In this document: positions 17,609 through 28,000 of the stretch, in pieces | Position numbering within the stretch: position 1 is the first letter of the stretch | Layout of the letters: every line of letters begins with the position of its first letter | Assembly (NCBI GenBank): GCA_964410965.1 | Contig: CAYPIY010000001.1 | Location: 372,001-436,000, forward strand | Origin: JBBIRG01 sp964410965 | Lineage (GTDB): Bacteria; CLD3; SB21; JBBIRG01 | Length of the DNA: 64,000 nt | Reading direction: 5' to 3' | Made by a program: the position numbers and the translations under genes | The notes under the pieces: generated by a model | Databases searched by the model: none | The model's input: the letters and a program-made list of their open reading frames with translations, nothing else | Told to the model about the DNA's origin: nothing

Positions 17609-19654
17609 ATGAAACCAAAAATCCTGCTGACCCTGTTCATATCGGCGCTCAGCCTGAATCTTGTGCACGGACAGAATGACTCCTTCGGTATTCTGAAATC
17701 CATCACCGACAAAAATTACCCCAAAGCCGACGCCGTCGTTGCTTATGACAGTATGACCGTGGACGTTCAGCCCACCGGCCTGACGTATGTGACGATCCGC
17801 AAACTCACGAAGATCATGACCGTCAGCGGCGCGGAACAAAATAAGATTGTTAAATTCGATTACGACCCTCTCTCCGCGTACGTTAAAATATTGACAGCGG
17901 TGATTGTCCGCAAAAACGGAACCGTGGAGGAACTTGATTCATCCCGCGTCATCGATATTCCCGCGCCCGCACGCGCCATATACTGGGGCGCACGGCAGGT
18001 GATCATCAATTTCGGCCGGCTCGAACCCGGCGACGCCATCGAAACCGTCGCGTTCCGCAAAGGCTTTACCTACGCGCTTCTGCAGAATCCTGACGACGAC
18101 GATAAATTCATTCCGCCTATGAAAGGCCATTTCTACGACATCGTCGAATTCTGGAGTGCACTGCCCGTCAAAAACAAAGTGTACCGGCTTTATCTTCCCG
18201 TGACGATGGACCTTCAGTATGAGTTCTACAACAGCCCCGCGTATTCATTCGCGCATTTCGTGACCGACGACAAATGCGAAGTCGTATACGTCGAACCGAC
18301 TAAAACCATCAAAGCCGCCAAAGCGCCGGTCAAAGATTTTACCCAACCTAAAGGCAAAAAAATCTACCAGTGGCAGATGTCCGATATTCAGCCGTTCAGA
18401 CGCGAACGCAATATGGTCGCGCTCTCCGATGTTGCGCCGAAACTGCTGTTATCCACCACGAAAACATGGTATGAAAAAGCCGTCTGGTTTCATAAAGTCA
18501 ACGAGGATTTCGGAAGTTTTGATTATGACAAAACCATTAAAGACAAAACGAGCGAGGTGCTGAAAGTCGCGAAAAATGAAATGGACAGCATTTCCGTCCT
18601 GACGCACTGGGTGGCCGAGGAAATACGTTATTCGGGCATCTCCATGGGTGAAGGCGAAGGTTTTACCCTTCATAAAGGGACGATGACGTACACCGACCGG
18701 TGCGGCGTCTGCAAGGACAAAGCCGGCATGCTGATCACGATGCTCCGCGCGGCGGGATTCGAATCCTACGCGGCTATGACCATGGCGGGCTCGCGCATCG
18801 ACCGTATCCCCGCGGATCAGTTCAATCACAGCATCACCGTCGTGAAACTCCGGAGCGGGGAATGGATGCTGCTCGATCCCACCTGGGTGCCCGGCGTTCG
18901 CGAGTTGTGGTCGAGCGCGGAACAGCAACAGGGATTCCTGATGGGCATTCCCGGCGGATCGGATTTAATGTACACGCCGATTTCACCTGCCGGAAATCAC
19001 TGCTGGAAATTTAACGCGAAGTCGTCGCTTGACGACAAAGGGACGCTCACCGCAACGATCACGCTAGAAGCCGAGGGCCAGTCGGACGCGGGCATACGCC
19101 GCGTGTTCCAGCGGTCGTATTTGAACTCGCATAAGGATTATTTCCGGAACCTTGTCACGGCGATGTATCCTTCGGCGGAAATCAAGGACTATTCCTGCAG
19201 CGATCCCTACGATTTATCCGTTCCCATGCGCATGACCATGAACATTACCGTTCCCTCGTTCGCTTCGATTTCTGGAAATACAATGATCTTCAGGCTGGTT
19301 ACCGCCGCAAATCCGTTCAATGACGGCACAAACGCTTTCGAACTGACGATCGACACTTCGTTGCAAAACCGCCAGCACGGCTTCACAACCCGTTGTTCCA
19401 AACTCGCGGAATTCAACGAAACCCTGACGCTACCTGACGGTTACAATATGAAGTGGAAACCCTCTTTCAATGCAGTAAAAAACCAAGCCGCGGAATTTGA
19501 CGCGGCATACACCCTGGACGGACGGCAACTGAAACTGAAAGCGAGTCATACCCTGCACAAACGGGTTTACGAATCATCCGACTGGCCGGGTTTCAAAGCC
19601 GCATTGACCGAACGGCATAAATTAATCCAATCCAACATCATTCTTCAAAAGTAG
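17609..19654 (+). CDS. DUF3857/transglutaminase-like exported protein (catalytic triad present)
   Basis: 681 residues from the ATG at 17609, preferred over 17576 because it begins a clean signal peptide (MKPKILLTLFISALSLNLVHGQ). Residues about 60-200 match DUF3857 (VRKNGTVEELDSSRVIDIP). The transglutaminase core has the full triad: C368 in CGVCKDKAG, H407 in FNHSI and D423 in LLDPTW. A C-terminal beta-rich domain completes the protein. The family is common in Bacteroidetes-like periplasm or outer envelope; cross-linking, amide hydrolysis or peptide binding are possible, and the substrate is not known. A paralogue lacking the triad follows 10 bases after the stop, so the two are almost certainly cotranscribed. 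Confidence 0.9.
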   Translation: MKPKILLTLFISALSLNLVHGQNDSFGILKSITDKNYPKADAVVAYDSMTVDVQPTGLTYVTIRKLTKIMTVSGAEQNKIVKFDYDPLSAYVKILTAVIVRKNGTVEELDSSRVIDIPAPARAIYWGARQVIINFGRLEPGDAIETVAFRKGFTYALLQNPDDDDKFIPPMKGHFYDIVEFWSALPVKNKVYRLYLPVTMDLQYEFYNSPAYSFAHFVTDDKCEVVYVEPTKTIKAAKAPVKDFTQPKGKKIYQWQMSDIQPFRRERNMVALSDVAPKLLLSTTKTWYEKAVWFHKVNEDFGSFDYDKTIKDKTSEVLKVAKNEMDSISVLTHWVAEEIRYSGISMGEGEGFTLHKGTMTYTDRCGVCKDKAGMLITMLRAAGFESYAAMTMAGSRIDRIPADQFNHSITVVKLRSGEWMLLDPTWVPGVRELWSSAEQQQGFLMGIPGGSDLMYTPISPAGNHCWKFNAKSSLDDKGTLTATITLEAEGQSDAGIRRVFQRSYLNSHKDYFRNLVTAMYPSAEIKDYSCSDPYDLSVPMRMTMNITVPSFASISGNTMIFRLVTAANPFNDGTNAFELTIDTSLQNRQHGFTTRCSKLAEFNETLTLPDGYNMKWKPSFNAVKNQAAEFDAAYTLDGRQLKLKASHTLHKRVYESSDWPGFKAALTERHKLIQSNIILQK

Positions 19655-19664
19655 GAATTCCCTC

Positions 19665-21452
19665 ATGAACACTTTTCTCAAATATATCACTGCATCCCTG
19701 TTCCTGGGGACATTCAGTCTGTCCGCTCAGACAACCTACTCCGAAGATAACTCCGACGCGGTGTATGAACATATCTTCCATGAATATACGCTGAACAAGG
19801 ATGAATCGGTCACGTACCGGTACGCCCATCATCTGCGGCTGAAAACATCGTTCGCTTTCACGCGGCAGTACGGCGAATCCTTCGTTATCTACAACCCTCA
19901 ATTCCAGAAGCTGAACATTTTGAAATCGGAAACGAAAATGGCGGACGGCACAAAAATCGAATCCCCGCCGAACGCCTTCAACGAGGTTCTTCCGCAATTC
20001 GCCGCTGATGCCGCTCCCTATATGCATTTACGCGAAATGGTCGTGACGCATACCGGCATCGAGAAAGACGCCGTCGTCCATTTTGCCTACACGATCGATA
20101 CGAAAAAAGGGTATTTTCCCGGGCTCACGGGAAAAGTATTGCTGGCCGACCGCTGCCCGGTTAAAAAATTATCCGTCATTATCAATGTTCCCTCCGGGAA
20201 AACGCTGAAATTCTCGTCAACGTTCGGCGAATTCAAACCCGAGATACGCAAAGACGGAAAAATGACCGTCTATACCTGGCTCATTGAGAACGTACCGATG
20301 ATCGCGGTTGAACAGGGACAACCCGCGCTGGACTGCATCGCACCCGCTCTCATTTTCAGCACAAGCGATCCGAAAACCAATTGCAGGCACATCATTCCCG
20401 ATGAAAAGAAATATTATCAGGTACCTGAATCCCTGAAAAACCAGATTCAGGATCTCGTTAAGGACAAAACCGAACTTCGCCATAAAGTCATTGCCATCGC
20501 TGATTTTATCCGTACATCCGCGGGAACAATGACGGCCGATCTAAACATACTCGGTTACCGCGCGATGACCGCGGAGAAGACGTTCTCCAATAATGTGGGT
20601 TCGCAACTCGACAAAGCCATACTGTTGGCCGCTGCGTACCGTTCCGCAGGATTCGACGCCGAGCCGGTTCTGGTATCTAATTTTATCAATGTGGTTAATG
20701 ATTTTTCTTTCCTCCCGATGTACAACCCCGTTCTTGTCCGCGTGAAAGGATTTGACGGATGGATTGATCCCGTGAATCCGCAAAATACAACTATTCCCGC
20801 CGCGCTGAACGGATACCCATGCGTTATCCTGAAAAGCAATCCGGATGTCGCTCTGATTGGAAATGAATCTTTGCCCAATCGATTCAATTTTGATGGTACG
20901 CTCACCATCAGTGATCAGTTTAAAATCGACGGTAAGGGAACCGTTGAAAATGACGGATTCATGCGGTTCAACATGAACGAAAGCGGATTCAAACCTTTTG
21001 TGGACAATCTGCTGGCGGCGTCCTCCGTCAAACATGTCATGGGAAAATCCATTGAATGGACCGGCGAACTTACAGGGAACCTTTCCGGCGATGCCTCAGG
21101 AAAGTTTTTTGTGCTGGAATTGCCCAAAGGCATATTTGAATCCTGGCGTATTCCCCTTCAGACAACAGCACGAACAACCCCAATACATTTGCCACATGCC
21201 ATCGAAGAATCCTATGTATGGCACATTGACATCCCGGAAAACCTGAAATTCAGCCAAAAGCTTGTCGAAATGAAAATCGAACATGAAGTGGGTTCAGTGA
21301 AAATCCGCACCGGTCTGAGCGGTCATACACTGACCGTGGAACGCATTCTGTCGGTTAACCGAAACATCATCGGCGCTTCAGATTATCCAAAGCTTGCTGA
21401 ACTGATCCGGACCTGGAGAAATCCGCAGGGTTTTGTTTTTTATTTTGAGTGA
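19665..21452 (+). CDS. DUF3857 protein with catalytically dead transglutaminase-like domain
   Basis: 595 residues with a signal peptide (MNTFLKYITASLFLGTFSLSAQ) and AGGA 8 bases upstream. It has the same layout as the upstream protein: DUF3857 (SETKMADGTKIESPPNAF), then a transglutaminase fold. The motif equivalent to GVCKDKA reads GSQLDKA (Cys replaced by Q314), and FNHSI is replaced by MYNPVL (His replaced by P355); only D368 (WIDP) remains. It is therefore probably a non-enzymatic partner or binding protein for its neighbour. Length and composition are normal, and there is no frameshift, so loss of the triad looks maintained rather than a sign of decay. Confidence 0.88.
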   Translation: MNTFLKYITASLFLGTFSLSAQTTYSEDNSDAVYEHIFHEYTLNKDESVTYRYAHHLRLKTSFAFTRQYGESFVIYNPQFQKLNILKSETKMADGTKIESPPNAFNEVLPQFAADAAPYMHLREMVVTHTGIEKDAVVHFAYTIDTKKGYFPGLTGKVLLADRCPVKKLSVIINVPSGKTLKFSSTFGEFKPEIRKDGKMTVYTWLIENVPMIAVEQGQPALDCIAPALIFSTSDPKTNCRHIIPDEKKYYQVPESLKNQIQDLVKDKTELRHKVIAIADFIRTSAGTMTADLNILGYRAMTAEKTFSNNVGSQLDKAILLAAAYRSAGFDAEPVLVSNFINVVNDFSFLPMYNPVLVRVKGFDGWIDPVNPQNTTIPAALNGYPCVILKSNPDVALIGNESLPNRFNFDGTLTISDQFKIDGKGTVENDGFMRFNMNESGFKPFVDNLLAASSVKHVMGKSIEWTGELTGNLSGDASGKFFVLELPKGIFESWRIPLQTTARTTPIHLPHAIEESYVWHIDIPENLKFSQKLVEMKIEHEVGSVKIRTGLSGHTLTVERILSVNRNIIGASDYPKLAELIRTWRNPQGFVFYFE

Positions 21453-21497
21453 ACATTCCCGAGCAGATAGAATCACAGCCGGTCATCCGGAACATGA

Positions 21498-21836
21498 TCA
21501 TATCTTCCGTTGCGGAATAAGAATTTGCTCATCAATCCATTCCCCAAATTCAGGCAATATCTTTATAATTTGTAAACCCGTAAATCCCTGAAGAAATGAC
21601 ATTTTTCGAAATCGGCCCCAAAACGGATTTTTCAACCTGACCATAATCTTATGGACTGGTCCGTTCAGCAAAGTGATATGTGAATGTTCAGGAAAAATCT
21701 CCTGAATTGATACTTTTGGCGCGATCGTTTGAATTCTTTTATTCGTAATCCACACAATGCCCGACAAACAGGATTTGTTCCAACAGATCCATGATACGCT
21801 CAAACCCTCAGAGGGATTTCTCATTACCCAGCCCAA
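21498..21836 (-). CDS. Possible small protein with PH/GRAM-like pattern, or a decayed fragment
   Basis: An open frame of up to 112 residues (TTG at 21836, or ATG at 21824). The sequence looks protein-like: GIVWITNKRIQTIAP resembles the third strand of PH/GRAM-like domains, followed by further strands (SHITLLNGPVHKIMVRLKNPFWG) and a C-terminal helix. No ribosome site is clear, and an overlapping frame upstream (MKNRIHRLKHVPWAG then stop) might be a frameshifted former N-terminus. I cannot name a family. Either a real small gene or a remnant. Confidence 0.35.
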   Translation of the reverse strand: MGWVMRNPSEGLSVSWICWNKSCLSGIVWITNKRIQTIAPKVSIQEIFPEHSHITLLNGPVHKIMVRLKNPFWGRFRKMSFLQGFTGLQIIKILPEFGEWIDEQILIPQRKI

Positions 21837-22400
21837 GGAACATGTTTTAGACGATGAATTCGATTCTTCATAAACCGGATCAAACAGGCCATTTCAAAGA
21901 AAAAGAAAGATAGATTATTCTATTCCAACCATCACGGAATTCTTGTAAAAACGATTGAATCATGATGTACAGGGGCTTCAATGAAAGAATTTATGTAAGT
22001 TTTTATTTACAATTTCGCAATATATTTGAACTATTTTGCGCATAATAAAATATGACTATCTTTTTATCTGCAAAATAAATTTGAGTTTAAAATTTGATCC
22101 AATACTTTATTCGAATGCCTTTTTAAATGTATTTATTTAATCAGTTAATTAAAATTTTCTGTTTTTTATCACCTTGTTTAATTGATTAAAAACAACATTT
22201 GTTGCTATTATAAGGCGAATTTGCGAATTTGTTTACAATAATAGTGAATATCTGATTTTTGTGTTACAAAAAATTTACATTACTGAAAATGAAAAGAATA
22301 ATTAAACCTTTATTTTACAATAATATTGATTTATCATTTTTTTGGTATATCATTTGTCATATTATATTTTTTGATTTTTTAACTTTACCGGGAGAATGCT
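21837..22400. other. AT-rich intergenic region upstream of the nuclease lipoprotein gene
   Basis: About 560 bases, strongly A+T-rich, without a convincing gene. It contains many poly-A/T stretches and the repeated GCGAATTTGCGAATTTG motif around 22214-22230. It probably holds the promoter of the nuclease gene, but I cannot pick one with confidence. The gene's own GGGAG ribosome site lies just before 22401. Confidence 0.5.
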
Positions 22401-24095
22401 ATGAAAAGAAACTTACTGAAACTATTGGTTGCGGGATTATTTTTCGCGATGATAGTGATCAATTCCTGCGAGCAGATGCCGACAGAATATGATGATCAAA
22501 CGAATGGAGGAGGGTATACTTCATTTGAAAAGGTGACCATATCCGAAGGTTTTGAAACCGGAACAAAAACAAGTTATACAGCTGCGGACGTAACCCTTGG
22601 ATCCGGCACATGGAATTTAAATGAAGCTTTGATTGGTAATTCCACCAGCGACCGGAAAAGCGGCACAAAAAGCGCCCGCGTGCGAAATACCGGAAAACTA
22701 ACCATGAAATTCGACCGCACCGATGGTATCAGCACCGTCACTATCAAACACGCGAAATACGGCACAGACGGCAATACCAGCTGGCAGTTGTGGTATTCAA
22801 CCAACAGCGGCAGTTCCTGGATCCAGACCGGTTCAACCATCACGACATCATCCACGACACTGCAGACCGCTTCTTTCACCATCAATAAAACAGGAAATGT
22901 CCGGCTAGAAATCCGGAAGACAAGTTCGGATTCCTACCGCACCAACTTTGATGACATCGTTGTCAACGATTATGCCGGCGGCGGCGGCGGCGGTAACACG
23001 GAAACCGAATCGAACAACACTTCAGCCACGGCCAACGCGATTAATGTTTTCCCGACAACCCTGACGGGTTATATCAGCGCGACGTCCGATATCGATTATT
23101 TCAAAATCACCACGACAGCAGGACAGACGGTTACGATCGGACTTACGATCCCCTCTTCGGTGGACTATGACATTTACCTGCAAAACAGCTCGCTGATTAA
23201 TGTCGCTTCTTCCGAAAACGGAACCGGCGCCAGCGAATCAATCAACTATTCCGTTACGACGGCTGGTACATATTATATTAAAATTATTTCGTATTCCGGA
23301 TCGAGTACGACGTCCACCTATTCCCTGACGGCCAGTGTAACCGGCGGGGGCGGCGGCGGTTCCACCAGCGTGCATTTGACTTTAGGAAATCCGAGCGGCG
23401 CTGTCACGAATACAACCTATACGACTAATTATCTCATGGAAAAAACCCAGTACTGCCTGTCCTACAATAAAGACCGCGCCACGCCGAACTGGACGGCTTG
23501 GCATCTGAACAGCACATGGCTGGGATCGACAGCCCGTCAGGATGATTTCCGCGCCGATGCTACGCTTCCCTCCGGATGGTATCAGGTTGGCGGATCAAGC
23601 TACAGCGGCAGCGGCTTCGACCGCGGCCATATGTGCCCTTCCGCCGACCGTACGAAAACCGTCGCCGATAATTCATCGACTTTCCTCATGACCAACATGG
23701 TTCCGCAGGCCCCGAATAATAACCAGGGTCCCTGGGCCAGACTGGAAGACTATTGCCGGACGCTGGTCAGTCAGGGCAAGGAACTTTATATCTATTCCGG
23801 TGCGTATGGTGTACAGTCCAGAATTAACAATAACAATATCGTCGTCCCGACCAATACATGGAAAGTGATTGTCGTACTGGACGAAGGAACCAATGATGTC
23901 ACGCGCGTCTCCACATCCACACGTGTCATCGCCGTAAACATGACCAATTACAACAGCCAGATATCGATGAGCGCCGACTGGAAATCATTCCGCGTCAGCG
24001 TTGATTCCATCGAATCCATTACCGGTTATGATTTTCTGTCCAATGTTTCGACGTCCATCCAAAGCGCTATTGAAAGCACGGTTGATAATCTGTAA
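22401..24095 (+). CDS. Lipoprotein DNA/RNA non-specific endonuclease with jelly-roll and PPC domains
   Basis: 564 residues. The signal ends in a lipobox (IVINSC, Cys about residue 23) with the negatively charged EQ after it. Three modules are separated by Gly-only linkers: a beta-sandwich (residues about 45-190, SGSSWIQTG, RTNFDDIVVND), a PPC-type domain (about 200-315, SDIDYFKITT, DYDIYLQNSS, GTYYIKI), and a C-terminal NUC-type nuclease (about 335-564) with the catalytic DRGHMCPSADR and the metal-site Asn region TNMVPQAPNNNQGPW. The enzyme cleaves DNA and RNA with Mg2+; here it should be surface- or periplasm-anchored and could serve nutrient scavenging or matrix breakdown. Start supported by GGGAG. 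A strong terminator follows. Confidence 0.93.
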   Translation: MKRNLLKLLVAGLFFAMIVINSCEQMPTEYDDQTNGGGYTSFEKVTISEGFETGTKTSYTAADVTLGSGTWNLNEALIGNSTSDRKSGTKSARVRNTGKLTMKFDRTDGISTVTIKHAKYGTDGNTSWQLWYSTNSGSSWIQTGSTITTSSTTLQTASFTINKTGNVRLEIRKTSSDSYRTNFDDIVVNDYAGGGGGGNTETESNNTSATANAINVFPTTLTGYISATSDIDYFKITTTAGQTVTIGLTIPSSVDYDIYLQNSSLINVASSENGTGASESINYSVTTAGTYYIKIISYSGSSTTSTYSLTASVTGGGGGGSTSVHLTLGNPSGAVTNTTYTTNYLMEKTQYCLSYNKDRATPNWTAWHLNSTWLGSTARQDDFRADATLPSGWYQVGGSSYSGSGFDRGHMCPSADRTKTVADNSSTFLMTNMVPQAPNNNQGPWARLEDYCRTLVSQGKELYIYSGAYGVQSRINNNNIVVPTNTWKVIVVLDEGTNDVTRVSTSTRVIAVNMTNYNSQISMSADWKSFRVSVDSIESITGYDFLSNVSTSIQSAIESTVDNL

Positions 24096-24113
24096 TCATC
24101 AATCTGAATATTT

Positions 24114-24151
24114 AAAAAAAGCCCGCGTTGATCAGCGGGTTTTTTTTTTTT
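24114..24151 (+). terminator. Intrinsic terminator after the nuclease gene
   Basis: GCCCGC (24121-24126) pairs with GCGGGT (24135-24140) around GTTGATCA, extended by an A run on the left and a T run of 11 or more on the right. Confidence 0.9.
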
Positions 24152-24183
24152 GATTTTTCACTTGTTTGAGGTATATTGGATTT

Positions 24184-24654
24184 ATGGAAATTTTCGGAAA
24201 AAGCCCGATTCATCCCGTATTACTGATTATCGGAAAATTATGTTTTGTTATCTGCATCGGCTGCATCGGCTTGCAAATTTTCCAGCCGGGTACAACTTTG
24301 ATTCATCATCCGGTGTTAGAATTTGTATCGTCATTTCTTATCGGATTCGGCTCCGTTATCGGACTTGTCAGTTTGTTTCATCTCGGACAATCCCTGAAAG
24401 TCGGGCTTCCGGAAACTCAAACTGAATTAAAAACGAAAGGGCTGTATTGTTTCAGCCGTAATCCCATTTATCTCGGTTTTTTCATGGTCTGCATCGGCGC
24501 CTGCCTGTTTTGTTTTCATCCTGTAACATGGGGGTCTGCGGTTACCGCCATGATCATCCATCACAGGGTCATCCTGAAAGAAGAAGAATTTCTTTCCGAA
24601 AGGTTCGGCGATCTGTGGACAGAATACAAAAATAAAGTCCGGCGGTATTTATAA
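24184..24654 (+). CDS. Isoprenylcysteine carboxyl methyltransferase (ICMT)-like membrane protein
   Basis: 156 residues from the ATG at 24184; an in-frame TTG at 24166 is an alternative. Four hydrophobic segments are followed by the ICMT/PEMT-type C-terminal signature: LKTKGLYCFSRNPIYLGFF and HHRVILKEEEFLSERFGDLWTEYKNKVRRYL-type ending, which bind S-adenosylmethionine. Bacterial members methylate small molecules, lipids or unknown targets, and the substrate cannot be predicted. It is a cytoplasmic-membrane enzyme. It lies 33 bases after the nuclease terminator and 40 bases before the alkyltransferase-like gene. Confidence 0.85.
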   Translation: MEIFGKSPIHPVLLIIGKLCFVICIGCIGLQIFQPGTTLIHHPVLEFVSSFLIGFGSVIGLVSLFHLGQSLKVGLPETQTELKTKGLYCFSRNPIYLGFFMVCIGACLFCFHPVTWGSAVTAMIIHHRVILKEEEFLSERFGDLWTEYKNKVRRYL

Positions 24655-24694
24655 ATTTTAACGCCGGCCATTCCGTCAGCTGCCGGTCACACCC

Positions 24695-25024
24695 ATGGAA
24701 AATTTTACACGGCAAATCCTTCGGATCATCCGAAAAATCAGAAGAGGGAAAGTCATGACCTACGGACAAGTCGCCGCGTTGGCCGGTAACGCGGGAGGAG
24801 CCCGCCAGGTGGCAAGGATTCTCCATTCCATGTCATCAAAATATAACCTTCCCTGGCACCGCGTGATCAGTTCAAAAGGTACGATATCCATCAGGGACCC
24901 CGAAGGCGCCCTGATGCAGAAAGTCCTGCTGGAAAAAGAAGGCGTCCGGTTTTCCGGCGACCGCACAGTCAGCCTGTCCCAATATCGAGATAAGGGCAGT
25001 CGCAGTCCCGATCATGAAAAATAA
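24695..25024 (+). CDS. Alkyltransferase-like (ATL) protein
   Basis: 109 residues matching the C-terminal domain of O6-alkylguanine-DNA alkyltransferase: VMTYGQVAALAGNAGGARQVA is the DNA-binding helix-turn-helix with the arginine finger, but the active-site PCHRV reads PWHRVISSKG. Replacement of the acceptor Cys by Trp is the defining feature of ATL proteins, which flip out and flag alkylated guanines for nucleotide-excision repair rather than repairing them. Length is normal for an ATL. Cytoplasmic. The gene lies 40 bases after the methyltransferase-like gene. Confidence 0.93.
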   Translation: MENFTRQILRIIRKIRRGKVMTYGQVAALAGNAGGARQVARILHSMSSKYNLPWHRVISSKGTISIRDPEGALMQKVLLEKEGVRFSGDRTVSLSQYRDKGSRSPDHEK

Positions 25025-25081
25025 TTTGTTTTGTTTTAAGAATTATTTCTTTACTTTCCGTGACATACAAACGGTTTTCGT

Positions 25082-28000
25082 ATGAAGTTACATCACAAAT
25101 TCTTTCTCTCAATCGTAACCTTTATCGCGTTCACCACTTTCATCATCCTCATCACCCGGCAAATCCAGCTGAAACATATCGGATCGTTACACCGGATTCA
25201 GGAACGGCACATCCGCGAAGACCTTGAAAATATGCTGGACCTGAAAGGGACAAGCCTGAAAAACCTTACCGCCGGCTTCTCACGCGGGGATGAGATCGTT
25301 TCTTTTGTAAAACGGCCGGACCGGAAATGGGCGCTTGAAAACATCGAAACAGCTATGTTTAACTTCAATTCAGACGCCATCTGGTTATATGATGATTCCC
25401 GTCGGCCTGTTTATCAACGCCATTTTCTTCCCTACCGGGATTCCATTCAGCCGCCCGTTTCCGCTCCGGTCATAGGCCGTTGGCTGTCGGATAAAGCCTT
25501 TGTTCATTTTTATTTCCCTTTTGACCAGAGCGTTATCGAGTTTTACGGAGCTCCGGTCCAGCCCTCCCCGGATATGGAACGCAAGGCGAAACCCGCGGGA
25601 TATATTCTTTTTGGCCGGTTCTGGTCCGACAGATACTTAAATGAAACAGGCGCGATGGCCGGAAGCCGCCTGTCGGTTACCTCTGCCCCCCCCGATACGG
25701 CCAAGGATCAGGAAATCTCCGATCATGAGATGATTTTTTATCATGAATTGCCCGGTCTTGACCGGCGCCCGGCCGTATGGCTGAAAGCCGTTCATGAATG
25801 GCCGGTCGTTTTTTTAATCAGTGAATATACGGCTGTTCAGACATTTCTTGGAATTTTTTTTTCCCTGATCCTTCTCGCGGTTTTTCCGTTTCTGATTTAC
25901 CGATGGACCCTTTACCCGCTTGGACGAATCGACCGGGCTCTGGCAGGCCGGGATCCGAAATGGATCAGACCGTTCCTGAAACGTCGTGATATTTTCGGCC
26001 GTCTTGCAGGGCTGCTTAACGAACAGCTCAGCCATTCAACGGCGCTGGAATCCAATATCAGGCAGTTGTCTGAAACGGAAAAAGCCTTAAAGAAAAGCGA
26101 AGAAAAATACCGCCAGCTGTTTGACCGGCAAATGGACGCTATCCTGGTTTACGATGCCGAATACTACAATTGTATCGACGCAAACCCGGCTGCACTCGAA
26201 ATGTACCGATACCCGGAAACGGAATTACCGAAACGAACCGCGCTGGACCTCTGCGATGAAAAAAATATCCTGATCGATTCTTTTCAGCGGGCGAAAAACG
26301 ACGGACATCATTACGTTCCGCTCATCAGACAAAGAAGGTCGGACGGCACGGTGTTCTTTACGGAAATGACGGTTTGCCTTTCCACATGGAACGGGAGGGA
26401 GTGTATCTGCACAATCATCAGGGATATTTCCACCCGTGTGGAAACCGAAACCCGGCTCCAGCAGCAGCGGCAGTACCTGAAACAGATTATCGACATCAGT
26501 CCGAATTTCATTTTCGTCAAGGACGCCGGGGGACGGATTGTCCTTGCCAATGAAGCCCTGGCTGAACTTCGTGGAATGAAAGCGGAGGAAATTACCGGAA
26601 AAACCGAAAGCGAAATCAATCCTCATACCGAGGAACTCGTCCGGTACGCGGAGACCGACCGCCGCGTCATCGAAACCCGCGCTGAGGTGTTCATTCCGGA
26701 AGAAAAGATTATCATGCCCGACGGTTCCGCACGCTGGCTTCAGACCGTGAAAAGGCCGGTATTCGGGCCGGAAGGCGAAGTATCGCAGATCGTCGGAGTC
26801 GCAACTGATATCACATTCCATAAAGAAGCGGAAGAAAAAATCCTTCGGCTCTATCACCTGTACGCACTTCTCAGCCAGATTAACCAGGTGATCCTGCGCC
26901 AGAGAGACCGCGATCTTATCCTGAAGGAGATCTGCTCCATCGCCGTGGGTTACGGCCATTTCCGGCTTGCCTGGAGCGGTGTGTTCGCGGAAGATCAGAG
27001 GTCATTTCGGGCCTTTCACTATTACGGACTGGAAATCAGGGATATCCAGCAATTTATCGCCCGCCTTCCGCTTGACCACGAAAAGAACGATCCATTGATA
27101 TTCAACTCGGTCCAGAACTCGGATCTCGACCCGCTTGTCAAGTACCTTTCCTCCCAGTGGGATATCCACGCATTCGCGCTGATTCCTCTTTTCTGCGGAA
27201 AAAACAGGATCGGCATGTTCGCCGTTCACAGCCGGACCTCCGGTTTTTTTGACGAGCAGGAAGTCGGCCTGATGAAGGAACTCGGAATGGATGTATCCTA
27301 CGCGATGGAAGTGAACGAGATCGAAAGCCTGCGCCGGCACAGTGAAAGCGAATTGCGCAAGCTTTACCAGGCTGTCGAACAGAGCCCCGCAGTCGTCATG
27401 ATCACCGATCAGAACGGCGTCATTGAGTATGTAAATCAAGCTTACGCAAGAATCAGCGGTTATGCCATCTCTGAAACGCTCGGACGGAAACCGAACTTCT
27501 TCAAACCCGGTTTTCTGGCGGACCGTGATTTCCGGATGATGTGGCAGACCCTTCAGCGGGGCGAGGAATGGAAAGGCGAATTCCGGAACATCAGGAAGGA
27601 TGGTCAGCATTTCTGGGAATCCGCCGTGATCGCGCCGATCTGGAATGAAAAGAATGAAATCACGCATTTTCTGGCGATCAAGGAAGACATCACGCGCCAC
27701 AGGCAGATGGAAGCGGACCTTCAACAGTCACGAAAAATGGACAGTATCGGGCGGCTTGCCGGAGGCATCGCGCACGATTTCAATAATCTCCTGACAGCTA
27801 TCCTTGGGTACGGCGGCATGCTTCAGTTCAAGCTTCCGGCATCAAGCCCCCTGCGTGAAGATGTGGAGGAAATCATGAATGCCGCCAAACGCGCGGCCGG
27901 CCTGACCCACCAGCTGCTCGCCTTCAGCCGGAAGCAAACGATGCACTTTGAACCCCTTGATCTCAATGAGATCGTCCTTTCCAACTGCAAACTGCTTCGC

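Noticed and set aside
22401..24095. The nuclease as a bacteriocin or defence effector
   Set aside because: It has a lipoprotein signal and no immunity gene; a secreted or anchored scavenging nuclease is the simpler reading.
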